Part shown: in pieces, positions 1-6,346 of the stretch
Layout: each line of letters starts with the position of its first letter
How positions within the stretch are numbered: the first letter of the stretch is position 1
Source: a virus
DNA length: 20,176 bases
Direction: 5' to 3' (one strand)
Virus record (IMG/VR): IMGVR_UViG_3300032241_001846
Location: 1 to 20,176 of that record
Position numbers and translations under genes: made by a program
Notes under the pieces: model-generated
Told to the model about the DNA's origin: nothing
Databases searched by the model: none
Seen by the model: only the letters and a program-made list of their open reading frames with translations

Positions 1-110
1 CAGTTGCCCAACAACTGACTGGTTTGAACGAACCAACTGGCCAAATCCTGATTGATCACATCAAACAATAAGGTATCATTGGTCAGTTTCCAGGTCAATA
101 GTATTTTCAT
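1..110 (-). CDS. Probable partial hypothetical protein (N-terminus)
   Basis: An open minus-strand frame starts at the ATG at 110 and stays open for 36 codons to the window edge. The protein begins MKILLTWKLTND and is otherwise unrecognised. It agrees in strand with every other gene here, follows a terminator, and has a promoter-like sequence just upstream. Against it, there is no Shine-Dalgarno sequence and the predicted -10 element is so close that the mRNA would be essentially leaderless. A competing plus-strand frame (positions 3-71, ending in TAA) also reads like the end of a protein. The short visible length prevents a firm choice. Confidence 0.4.
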   Translation of the reverse strand, partial: MKILLTWKLTNDTLLFDVINQDLASWFVQTSQLLGN

Positions 111-115
111 ATCTT

Positions 116-145
116 AGTATAACATACTTAGTCTAGCAAAGTCAA
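116..145 (-). promoter_or_regulatory. Putative sigma70-type promoter
   Basis: The minus strand reads TTGACT (140-145), an 18-base spacer and TATACT (116-121), with an extended -10 TG one base upstream of the hexamer. It would fire toward the left edge. The -35 overlaps the U-tract of the preceding terminator. Predicted initiation falls at or within a few bases of the ATG at 110, so a leaderless mRNA would result; this lowers confidence. Confidence 0.4.
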
Positions 146-170
146 AAAAACAGGCCCCGAAAGGCCTGTT
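144..170 (-). terminator. Rho-independent terminator after the AAA+ ATPase gene
   Basis: Perfect 8-bp stem AACAGGCC / GGCCTGTT (149-156 with 163-170) and a 6-base loop. On the minus strand it is followed directly by a run of T residues (144-150). This is the classical intrinsic terminator layout for leftward transcription. It lies 61 bases beyond the stop codon of the ATPase gene. On the plus strand the hairpin is not followed by a T run. Confidence 0.85.
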
Positions 171-176
171 GTCAAG

Positions 177-229
177 TGGGTAGTTTGCACTACCCAGGAG
201 CTACCAATACTTACCAAGCCGTCGGCTTG
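177..229 (-). other. Two extra hairpins in the 3' untranslated region
   Basis: Between the ATPase stop codon and its terminator lie two further perfect inverted repeats. CAAGCC/GGCTTG (215-220 with 224-229) has a 3-base loop right after the stop codon. TGGGTAGT/ACTACCCA (177-184 with 189-196) has a 4-base loop. With the terminator this makes three consecutive hairpins in about 85 bases. Neither of these two has a T run, so they may stabilise the mRNA 3' end or bind a factor. The structure is seen; the role is inferred. Confidence 0.55.
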
Positions 230-230
230 A

Positions 231-1280
231 TTAAGAATTTTTCATACAAGTTGTAGCAGCCAAAGCCTTCCAATTATCAGCTGATACTTTGGTCAGGTCT
301 GCAATTTTGAGTGCCATACGCAGGCTGATTTCACGCAGGCGATTTTGGTTGGTTTCCATAAAGCTGATAACTTCGTCAGCCTGTTCAGTAGTAAAATCGT
401 AATCGGCAAACAGCTCACCTTTGAGGTAAATCTGCTTGATACGCAAGAAACGATCACGCAAGGTGTTAAGGGTCAAGTCAATGAAGTGGCAACGACTCTG
501 TAAGGCTTCCAAGTGATCTTGCAACTTCTTGCTCTTGAGATTTTGGAACTGCAGGTTGGTAATAAAGATGCACGAACCTTTGAAGTCAAACATATCAGGA
601 ACGCCTTCGCGTCGCAACATGGCTGAGTCACTGTTCCAATAGATTCTACGCTTCTTACCCGAATCTAGTGCGGCCTTGAGAATGTTCAAACTAAGGTCAT
701 CTTGGAACACCGAGTCACAGTCGTCAAACACGATCACATTGTTCTTGTCAGAGTGTTTGTATAGAGTGCAGTACAGGCCAATCGGAGTCATTGCACCCTT
801 GATCACTTCATACTTGACACGGCGACCCGACAACTTGTCAAACAAGCCACTATGTTCTAACTGTTTTTCTACACCAAACGATTTACCTACACCAGGAGGA
901 CCAACTACAATCATGGCACGGACATCGCCGGCGATGGTGGCCTTAGTCATTTGATCAAGAATGTCAAAGCGTTCGCCGATACGAGCCATGACTTCTTCGT
1001 CAGTTTCAACTGGTGCCTTGTTATGAACATGCACCTGTGGGTGAGCGATGGGTGCTACGAACTCGCCTGCAGGAACCGACTCGGCGGTAAATTCTACATC
1101 TTCAATTGAATCTACATTGATACGGACTACTTCTGGTAAGTCTGGGCCAAAATAGCCATCTGATTTTACAGTCACATAGCCTCCTTTGGCTCCTGTTTGG
1201 AAACCTTTAACCAAGTTAAAGATCATTCCGTTTACGGGTTGATTACGGTATGTTCCGTTTTTAATTAAAATTGTAGACAT
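231..1280 (-). CDS. AAA+ family ATPase
   Basis: A 349-residue protein with a P-loop ATPase core in its middle. Walker A GPPGVGKS is at residues 127-134, Walker B VIVFDD at 182-187, and a sensor-1-like strand FITNL ends near 243, followed by a helical lid region (about 265-335). This is the arrangement of MoxR/ClpX-like AAA+ remodelling ATPases; similar single-domain ATPases occur in T4-like marine phages, but the substrate is unknown. The first 90 residues form a separate beta-rich N-terminal region that may bind the substrate. The start is well supported by AAGGAG five bases upstream of the ATG. It has its own consensus promoter (1311-1339) and its own terminator (144-170), so it is probably a monocistronic early or middle gene. 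It is not the sliding-clamp loader gp44, since the clamp-loader motifs are not evident. Confidence 0.88.
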   Translation of the reverse strand: MSTILIKNGTYRNQPVNGMIFNLVKGFQTGAKGGYVTVKSDGYFGPDLPEVVRINVDSIEDVEFTAESVPAGEFVAPIAHPQVHVHNKAPVETDEEVMARIGERFDILDQMTKATIAGDVRAMIVVGPPGVGKSFGVEKQLEHSGLFDKLSGRRVKYEVIKGAMTPIGLYCTLYKHSDKNNVIVFDDCDSVFQDDLSLNILKAALDSGKKRRIYWNSDSAMLRREGVPDMFDFKGSCIFITNLQFQNLKSKKLQDHLEALQSRCHFIDLTLNTLRDRFLRIKQIYLKGELFADYDFTTEQADEVISFMETNQNRLREISLRMALKIADLTKVSADNWKALAATTCMKNS

Positions 1281-1310
1281 CTTAGCTCCTTCTTTATTAA
1301 CAATACAACT

Positions 1311-1339
1311 ATTATAACAAATTGGGTATTTCTGGTCAA
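1311..1339 (-). promoter_or_regulatory. Sigma70-type promoter for the AAA+ ATPase gene
   Basis: The minus strand reads TTGACC (1334-1339), 17 bases, then TATAAT (1311-1316), with TG one base upstream of the -10 (extended -10). Predicted initiation is near 1304, giving a leader of about 24 bases that contains AAGGAG. It is nearly identical to the promoter at 1635-1663. Consensus quality suggests recognition by the unmodified host RNA polymerase, so early transcription. Confidence 0.72.
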
Positions 1340-1343
1340 CCGC

Positions 1344-1589
1344 TTATTTTTTGACCATTTCTTCTAGTTTTTGTTTGTATTTGAGTTGAGCTACACGGAT
1401 ATCGTATAAGATGCTACCAATAAAATACATTGCGCCTGCCATCAAACAAACAACACCGCCATTGACAACTGCTTCTTTGCCATACATGCTTTCAAGATAA
1501 TCTAAACTTAATCTTGTAAGAATTGCCACGGTGCTTGCACCTACGATAAAACCTGCTACTTCTAATGCTGCTTTTACTTTAATATTCAT
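1344..1589 (-). CDS. Small two-helix membrane protein, unknown function
   Basis: An 81-residue protein with two hydrophobic segments (about residues 8-27 and 41-63), a short charged connector between them and a lysine-rich cytoplasmic-looking tail (KYKQKLEEMVKK). I do not recognise a family. The start is supported by AAAGGAA upstream and by a dedicated promoter (1635-1663). Small membrane proteins expressed early are often host-takeover, superinfection-exclusion or lysis-timing factors; a holin with two transmembrane segments is possible. No endolysin is adjacent, so this remains inference. No terminator separates it from the ATPase gene, so read-through is likely. Confidence 0.75.
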   Translation of the reverse strand: MNIKVKAALEVAGFIVGASTVAILTRLSLDYLESMYGKEAVVNGGVVCLMAGAMYFIGSILYDIRVAQLKYKQKLEEMVKK

Positions 1590-1634
1590 ATATTTCCTTT
1601 TCCGAAGTTATCGATAATTTACTACTATACTAAT

Positions 1635-1663
1635 ATTATAGCAAATGGGTAATTAATGGTCAA
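1635..1663 (-). promoter_or_regulatory. Sigma70-type promoter for the small membrane protein gene
   Basis: The minus strand reads TTGACC (1658-1663), 17 bases, then TATAAT (1635-1640). The hexamers are identical to those of the promoter at 1311-1339 and the spacers share a CAAAT-GGGTA block. It lies directly after the terminator at 1670-1696, so it restarts transcription for the two downstream genes. The predicted leader is about 39 bases and contains AAAGGAA next to the start. Confidence 0.72.
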
Positions 1664-1669
1664 CCATAA

Positions 1670-1696
1670 AAAAACCCGCCATTTAGACGGGTTTTT
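1670..1696 (-). terminator. Rho-independent terminator ending the gp32-uvsX operon
   Basis: Perfect 9-bp stem AAAAACCCG / CGGGTTTTT (1670-1678 with 1688-1696) with a 9-base loop. It sits 22 bases beyond the stop codon of the virion-like gene. T-rich sides on both strands make it potentially bidirectional. No promoter or other terminator is evident between here and gp32, except the late promoter at 2462. Confidence 0.9.
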
Positions 1697-1717
1697 GTGG
1701 GGTTAGCATGTACTAAC

Positions 1718-2440
1718 TTAAGCCACGTTTCCTAGACTTACATTAAATGCACAGGACAGGGTGCTGCCTGTGGGAACAAGCCAAGTCCATTGCCCTTGAG
1801 ACACTGGATTAGGTGGAACCTGGGCTACGCCGTCGATTTCTACACTACTGCGGCTATCTGGAGTACCTTCGCTGTTGCTGGGTGTGCCGGTGTAGCAGGT
1901 AAAAAAGTCTGTTGCATCACCTGGTTTGGGAAGCCCATGCACCGTAGCTATTGTGTCTGATACAGTTTGGCTCTGCGAAATCTGTAGTGTTTTGGTGTCG
2001 GTGCTGAGAGCTGTTACTGTTGTACCGGAGGCAATGCCTTCGCCACTAACAGCACAACCCAATCCAACGTCGGATATGGAACCGAGGAATACATTGCCCA
2101 AAGTTAACGTAGTTCCGCTGATGCTTGAATTGGAGGCTGCAACTTTTATGTTGGGATTTTCCATATAGTTACTGTAGGTATTTTGAACTGCGATACCATT
2201 GCCACCGGTTACTGTGATACTCATTGGATAGGCTCCAGCAAAATCAACTGGAAACAATCCAGAATCCGCCGAGAACAGTACCGGAGCATCATTGATATTA
2301 ACACTAGGTTCAGGTAACGGTTGGTCTACGGTGCTAACTGCTCCGTTAAAAACTGTAACCCCGTTGATATTTGCCACTAGGGATACAGCCGTATTACCAT
2401 ACGCATATCCGTAAAAATTGATTGTTCTGTTTGTAGCCAT
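1718..2440 (-). CDS. Virion-like beta-rich protein (putative fibre/decoration protein)
   Basis: A 240-residue protein rich in Ser, Thr, Gly, Val and Asn with few charged residues, as in phage tail-fibre, adhesin or decoration proteins. It begins MATNRTINFYGYAYG. An internal module at about residues 95-170 carries the pattern G-x-x-VSGEGI-x-SGT-x-VT followed by a TLQISQ strand, a beta module seen repeatedly in phage and bacterial surface proteins. The remainder has no enzymatic motif. The start has AGGAGA eight bases upstream. A GATAAATA late-promoter-like element lies directly upstream, overlapping the stop codon of the glycosyltransferase gene. That fits a structural gene expressed late while the upstream operon is expressed earlier. 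The function is inferred from composition and context only. Confidence 0.8.
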   Translation of the reverse strand: MATNRTINFYGYAYGNTAVSLVANINGVTVFNGAVSTVDQPLPEPSVNINDAPVLFSADSGLFPVDFAGAYPMSITVTGGNGIAVQNTYSNYMENPNIKVAASNSSISGTTLTLGNVFLGSISDVGLGCAVSGEGIASGTTVTALSTDTKTLQISQSQTVSDTIATVHGLPKPGDATDFFTCYTGTPSNSEGTPDSRSSVEIDGVAQVPPNPVSQGQWTWLVPTGSTLSCAFNVSLGNVA

Positions 2441-2460
2441 TGTGAGAATCTCCTGTGCAG

Positions 2461-3138
2461 TTATTTATCAGTTTGAGCACAGTATTCTGTTAATATGCGT
2501 TCTTGATGCCATTCTGCAGTATGAGCACCTACAGCATAGTCTTTAAAGCAAGGTGTACCTAGCGTATAATGCAACAGTTTGGCCGTAGGGTTTGATCCAA
2601 ATTCATCCGGTAACCAATTCCATTCCAGGGGCAAAGCACCAATTTTATCATCGCTAATCCAGGTAAATCTATGCAGGTAACTACCAGGTTTTTGAGCAAC
2701 AAATTCAGGAGTCAACACACGATGTTCTTCTGCTTCGCAGTTCCAAAGTATTACACTGCTCCAGTTTTTCCTAGGAAAATTTTCATTAGTATTACCCAGA
2801 TACTTTACAGTACAGCGAGTTTGATAGTTGTGCTTGACCACTTGTACAGATTTGGAAGAGTCCAACAAGTTCCAAAGATTTGCAATATCGTCTCGCAAGA
2901 GCATATCGCCGTCAAGGTAAATGGCCTGTCCACTGTAGTTCATCAGATGTGGCACTAGGAATCTACTATAAACAAACGTATTGCTGGCGTCGGTGTGAGT
3001 TTCTGTATAGTCGGACAGTAAATTAAGTGCCAAGGGTACAATGGCTACAGGCTGGCTGGCATGTCTAATAATACTGTTTACACAGGTATGATAGGCTATG
3101 GCTTCCTTGGGATCGTAGCCAACAAAGACCGTGATCAT
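2461..3138 (-). CDS. Glycosyltransferase (GT8-like, GT-A fold)
   Basis: A 225-residue protein beginning MITVFVGYDPKEAIAYHTC, typical of GT-A fold glycosyltransferases related to family 8. The metal- and nucleotide-sugar-binding DxD motif is present as LDGDM (DGD at residues 76-78), preceded by the conserved YSRFLVPHLM helix (57-66). A C-terminal HYTLGTPC segment (about 190) and AEWHQE follow. It is expected to transfer a sugar from a nucleotide sugar to an unknown acceptor in the host cytoplasm. Its start overlaps the stop of the nucleotidyltransferase-cupin gene by ATGA, so the two are probably translationally coupled. Together with that gene and the methyltransferase it forms a compact glycan-type cassette (2461-4630). 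Sugar donor and acceptor cannot be read. Confidence 0.85.
   Translation of the reverse strand: MITVFVGYDPKEAIAYHTCVNSIIRHASQPVAIVPLALNLLSDYTETHTDASNTFVYSRFLVPHLMNYSGQAIYLDGDMLLRDDIANLWNLLDSSKSVQVVKHNYQTRCTVKYLGNTNENFPRKNWSSVILWNCEAEEHRVLTPEFVAQKPGSYLHRFTWISDDKIGALPLEWNWLPDEFGSNPTAKLLHYTLGTPCFKDYAVGAHTAEWHQERILTEYCAQTDK
2462..2469 (-). promoter_or_regulatory. T4-type late promoter candidate upstream of the virion-like gene
   Basis: The minus strand carries GATAAATA, seven of eight matches to the T4 late consensus TATAAATA and a fit to the relaxed NATAAATA form used for T4-like cyanophages. The TAA stop codon of the glycosyltransferase gene lies inside it. Initiation would fall about 15 bases before the ATG at 2440, leaving AGGAGA within the leader. 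Placement immediately before the only structural-looking gene of this operon supports it; there is no experimental support. Confidence 0.5.
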
Positions 3139-3875
3139 TTGCGTTCGATATCTTCTTCTACACAGTTAGGACCATACTGTATTTCTACAATTCTGCATGG
3201 TCGGTCAAATGGATTGTATAGTCTATGCCACTCATTGGTGGGAATATGATAACTATCGTGTATGTCCAAAGACGTTTGCCGTTGATGTTCACCCTCAACC
3301 ACACAACGACCTTCTGACACTTGCCAGTATTCTGCACGACTCGTGTGTCGTTGCATACTGAGAGTCTGTCCTGGCATGACTGTGAGTTCTTTGACTTTGG
3401 TACCGGGCACTTCGTGTAACACACGATAGTAACCCCATGGACGTTCAGTCTTGGGTGCTTTCCATTCTTCCAAAATCCAACTGCTGGAATTGGACTTGTT
3501 GGATCCGCCAACACCGAACACAAACTCTATTCCAGGCACTGACATTTCAGGAATGTTGTCTTGGGTACGATCGCCACCATTGGCAAATATGATTCGACTG
3601 TCTGGATAGTGTGCTTGAACCTGCTGTAGCAAATGGCAGGCAGTACCGTCCTCGTCGTCAAAAGTGTAGACTTCATCTACACTATTCAAGTTGTTTAAGA
3701 CACACAAGCGTTCCTGCCAGGGCATAAAGGCGCGGCCTTTTTTGCGAGTCAACCATTCATCGCTGTTGATGCCCACAATCAGCATGTCGCCCAACAAGCG
3801 AGCTTCTTTTATCAGTTTAATATGTCCAGAATGGATTGGATCAAATCCACCACTTACCACTACAATAGTTTTCAT
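3135..3875 (-). CDS. Nucleotidyltransferase-cupin fusion (cytidylyltransferase + phosphomannose-isomerase-type cupin)
   Basis: A 246-residue two-domain protein. The N-terminal half (about 1-135) is a cytidylyltransferase-like domain of the HxGH superfamily: GGFDPIHSGH at residues 9-18 with His15 and His18, and NGGDR at 99-103. The C-terminal part (about 141-241) is a cupin of the type II phosphomannose isomerase kind (as in the C-terminus of ManC): RPWGYY at 145-150, a QRH...E stretch at 175-182, NEWHRL around 217 and EIQYG at 231-235. The protein probably activates a sugar or polyol phosphate as a CDP or related nucleotide derivative and may isomerise a sugar phosphate, supplying the glycosyltransferase whose gene overlaps its stop codon. 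It starts in an ATGA overlap with the methyltransferase stop. The exact substrate is unknown. I recall comparable fusions in phages, so the fusion is probably not unique. Confidence 0.87.
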   Translation of the reverse strand: MKTIVVVSGGFDPIHSGHIKLIKEARLLGDMLIVGINSDEWLTRKKGRAFMPWQERLCVLNNLNSVDEVYTFDDEDGTACHLLQQVQAHYPDSRIIFANGGDRTQDNIPEMSVPGIEFVFGVGGSNKSNSSSWILEEWKAPKTERPWGYYRVLHEVPGTKVKELTVMPGQTLSMQRHTSRAEYWQVSEGRCVVEGEHQRQTSLDIHDSYHIPTNEWHRLYNPFDRPCRIVEIQYGPNCVEEDIERK

Positions 3876-4630
3876 TGGTGCCCCATGTGTGTTAATGCCT
3901 TGTTTAACCAGATCAAGGTCAGTTCATTTTGACGAACTTCGCCATGTCGTTCTACACAAGCACGAGCTGACCCGGGCAACAGGTCTAGATCAGCCAGGTC
4001 ATACCAGGTGGTAGTCCTGGGATCCAGCGGACCTTTGGCACTCTTATAGACCACTGCATTCAACCAAGGATCGTTGGCTTCCTTAAGGAAAAATCCACTT
4101 TTACAATCCCAACCCGATACGGCCAGCATGTGGATTAAACTTACTATGGTAAAATGATGATACACTCCGGTAGCTTGTGTAAAGTGCTGATGCCCTCGGT
4201 ATATGTTGGTAGTCTGTGGTACAGTTATACACAGCATGGCATCATCGGCTGCTGCTTCCCACCAGCGGGCCAGGGTGGCCACTGGATTTATACAGTACTG
4301 AAATGCATCATGGCACCACATGACATCGTATCGTTTGCCATCCAACAGTTCCAAAGGTTGTTCAAAGTCCTGGCTATGAAATACAACATTGGGCAAGCGA
4401 TCGGCCAAACTCAATGCTGGTAATATGTCTAGTCCTTTGCATTGTATATTGAGTGGTTGTGGTGTATCATCTCTGGTGGTCCTTGTTGCCCACCATTCTA
4501 AATCAGCACCAGTACCGCATCCAAGATCTACCAAGGTACTGATACTGCCCATAAAGTCGTCGTACTCGTACAGCATATCTAGCACACGTTTGCTGTGGGC
4601 ATGACTCTGTTGTGTTGTTGCAAATGTCAT
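3872..4630 (-). CDS. Class I SAM-dependent methyltransferase
   Basis: A 252-residue Rossmann-fold methyltransferase. Motif I VDLGCGTG lies at residues 34-41, and the acidic ribose-binding position follows the second strand (CKGLDIL, about 64-70). A motif IV-like stretch reads YDVMWCHDAFQY (about 103-114), the position where Ubi/Coq-type methyltransferases place their catalytic or substrate loop. There is no DPPY or NPPY, so it is not a typical DNA adenine methyltransferase; a small molecule, sugar or lipid-like acceptor is more likely. ATGA overlaps join it on both sides to the UvsY-like gene and to the nucleotidyltransferase-cupin gene. This suggests it methylates an intermediate of the same glycan pathway. 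Confidence 0.85.
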   Translation of the reverse strand: MTFATTQQSHAHSKRVLDMLYEYDDFMGSISTLVDLGCGTGADLEWWATRTTRDDTPQPLNIQCKGLDILPALSLADRLPNVVFHSQDFEQPLELLDGKRYDVMWCHDAFQYCINPVATLARWWEAAADDAMLCITVPQTTNIYRGHQHFTQATGVYHHFTIVSLIHMLAVSGWDCKSGFFLKEANDPWLNAVVYKSAKGPLDPRTTTWYDLADLDLLPGSARACVERHGEVRQNELTLIWLNKALTHMGHQ

Positions 4631-5079
4631 ATCTGTATGTCTTCCATTCCGGCTGCTCTTAATCTCACAATGTGTCCCAACATAAAATTTTTGCTCTCAT
4701 AGGCTTTGATTATACCCAGGAACTTGTTTCTCAGCAAGGCCACTTCATTGATAATGGTTTCAAAATCAATCACTTCATCCTCACCGTCTACATATTTTTC
4801 AGCATCTCGGCTGGTAAGAGCACGAGCATATCCTTCTAGATACTTTTGAAAGTGTTTGCGTCGTATCTTACGTAACTGTATATTGAGATAGTTTAACACG
4901 GCTTCGATTTCTTGTAGTTGGTTAAAGCGGTGCTCAGTGATTCCAGGCAAGTTACTGATGTTTTTTTCAACCAGTCCACCAATGCCGCAATCAAGTCTGG
5001 CACACTCTAATTCGTTTTCGTAGTGTGCAATAAAATCTGGAATGTTTCCTAAATCGGCGATAACTTTGCTATACCACAT
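4627..5079 (-). CDS. Hypothetical protein, possible UvsY-like recombination mediator
   Basis: A 150-residue, mostly helical and highly charged protein. The central RKIRRKHFQKYLEGY (about residues 72-86) is strongly basic. The C-terminal segment AYESKNFMLGHIVRLRAAG (about 126-144) resembles in spacing the C-terminal helix of T4 UvsY (IKSRGFAIKHIQDMR). Length (T4 UvsY is 137 residues) and location in the uvsX-gp32 operon fit a mediator that loads UvsX onto gp32-coated single-stranded DNA. The identity rests on a weak motif plus context, so I give no gene symbol. The start has AAGGA eight bases upstream and overlaps the end of the radical SAM gene by 11 bases; its stop overlaps the methyltransferase start. 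Confidence 0.75.
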   Translation of the reverse strand: MWYSKVIADLGNIPDFIAHYENELECARLDCGIGGLVEKNISNLPGITEHRFNQLQEIEAVLNYLNIQLRKIRRKHFQKYLEGYARALTSRDAEKYVDGEDEVIDFETIINEVALLRNKFLGIIKAYESKNFMLGHIVRLRAAGMEDIQI

Positions 5080-6346
5080 TATTTAATTCCTTCTCTAGCC
5101 AGGAAAATGTTTCATGCCAGTTGAGATCACGACGGCGATCAATTTCATCCAAAAACACCGCCAGTTGTTTAATTTTTTTACTGTCGTAGGTTGATGAGTT
5201 TATTTGCAACTGTATTCCTTGCATGTATTTTTTGGCTTCTCTTTGTTGCCATGTATGATCTGGCATGTTGTTTAAAATCTTATCAAAATCCGAATCAAAA
5301 AATCCAGGGCCAAAAATTTCTGGGTGTAAAAAATCATAGGTCATGACTGTAGTTGAAAAATAATGCCCAATTTCTCTATCTTGTCTTAATGGATTTATGT
5401 ATTGTAACAGTTCTGGCACAGTTTTAATAGTTAATCCGGACAAGGTTTGATTGATGTTTAAAGTTATCCAAGGTTGTTTAACTAGATATTCAAAGTTATT
5501 GCGCCACTGGTCAAGATCCAATCCAAATCTCACGTACTCTTGCTCGGGTCCAAAACAGTCAATGCTGACAGTAAGATCAAATCGTTTAATTCGTCCTTGT
5601 ATTACCAATTGATGTATGCGATCGATAATGCTGATCAAACGATTTTGAGGAGTTTTAAGATTAGTAATAACATTAAATTCCAACTCTGGATTGGTGTGTG
5701 TTTCTAAAAATTCTAAACAACGATCAAACTGTTCTTGATAAAATGGTTCACCGCCCAATACATGAAATCTGCGTAGGGTGTTGTAATTTGCATCCATCCA
5801 TTGCCAAAATTTTTCAGACAATGCATCAAAGTCTTTGGCTTTTTCTGCTCGATTATCAATGACTACACCTTGTTTTTCAAAGCGACCAAAGCGAATGTTT
5901 TCTTGTTGTATGCGACTGCTAAAACCATCCCAACAATATATGCAACTCATGTTACAGGTATTGTCAAGATATACTTCAACGATAGTTGGGGTCACGTGTA
6001 TAGCAGTGGGGTCATCTGTTAGTTCGGGTGGAATTTGATCAGGGATAGCAAGGTGAAACATACGATCGCTAGAACCGCCTGCTGTTTCAATATTTTTACA
6101 ATATTCGCATCCGCCAGTGGGCCACTGACCCTCTAACATTAAAGTTCTATCTGCTAATTTTTTTGGTGTATTATGAAACGTATCAAATGTATCAGCTGAA
6201 ACAGTATCGCCGTCGACCCTGTGGCAAGAACTGGTAACACCATTATATAGTCTAATGGTATTCCAGTTCCATTTTAATTTGCAAGAAGTTTCTGTCCGGA
6301 TTGGAAAATAACGATTAATAGTTGTCGTCCTCGTAATCTTCGTCAT
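5069..6346 (-). CDS. Radical SAM protein with N-terminal twitch-type cysteine cluster (1 of 4)
   Basis: 425 residues from the chosen ATG. The radical SAM signature CNMSCIYC (Cys131, 135, 138) should bind the 4Fe-4S cluster that cleaves S-adenosylmethionine, and LGGEP (197-201) is the SAM-contacting motif. Upstream, Cys22, Cys41 and the pair Cys80-x2-Cys83 form an N-terminal cluster of the twitch/SPASM kind, expected to hold an auxiliary iron-sulfur cluster. The start is uncertain. The open frame extends to 6439, but its first part is the out-of-frame reading of an acidic tandem repeat (RMTKRMTK). I chose the last in-repeat ATG (6346), which has GAGG upstream. Homologue-like sequence begins only at NRYFPIRT, so an ATT start at 6319, overlapping the TAA stop of the preceding gene, is a serious alternative. 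The substrate is unknown. Confidence 0.88.
   Translation of the reverse strand: MTKITRTTTINRYFPIRTETSCKLKWNWNTIRLYNGVTSSCHRVDGDTVSADTFDTFHNTPKKLADRTLMLEGQWPTGGCEYCKNIETAGGSSDRMFHLAIPDQIPPELTDDPTAIHVTPTIVEVYLDNTCNMSCIYCWDGFSSRIQQENIRFGRFEKQGVVIDNRAEKAKDFDALSEKFWQWMDANYNTLRRFHVLGGEPFYQEQFDRCLEFLETHTNPELEFNVITNLKTPQNRLISIIDRIHQLVIQGRIKRFDLTVSIDCFGPEQEYVRFGLDLDQWRNNFEYLVKQPWITLNINQTLSGLTIKTVPELLQYINPLRQDREIGHYFSTTVMTYDFLHPEIFGPGFFDSDFDKILNNMPDHTWQQREAKKYMQGIQLQINSSTYDSKKIKQLAVFLDEIDRRRDLNWHETFSWLEKELNNVV

Noticed and set aside
3-71. Plus-strand frame ending in TAA, protein-like C-terminus (ending HIKQ)
   Set aside because: It would be the only plus-strand gene, and no T-rich terminator follows it on that strand. 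The overlapping minus-strand frame fits the local organisation better. It is not fully excluded.
70-98. TTGACC at 93-98 as the -35 of another promoter
   Set aside because: No acceptable -10 hexamer is found at 16-18 bases; the match is probably coding sequence.
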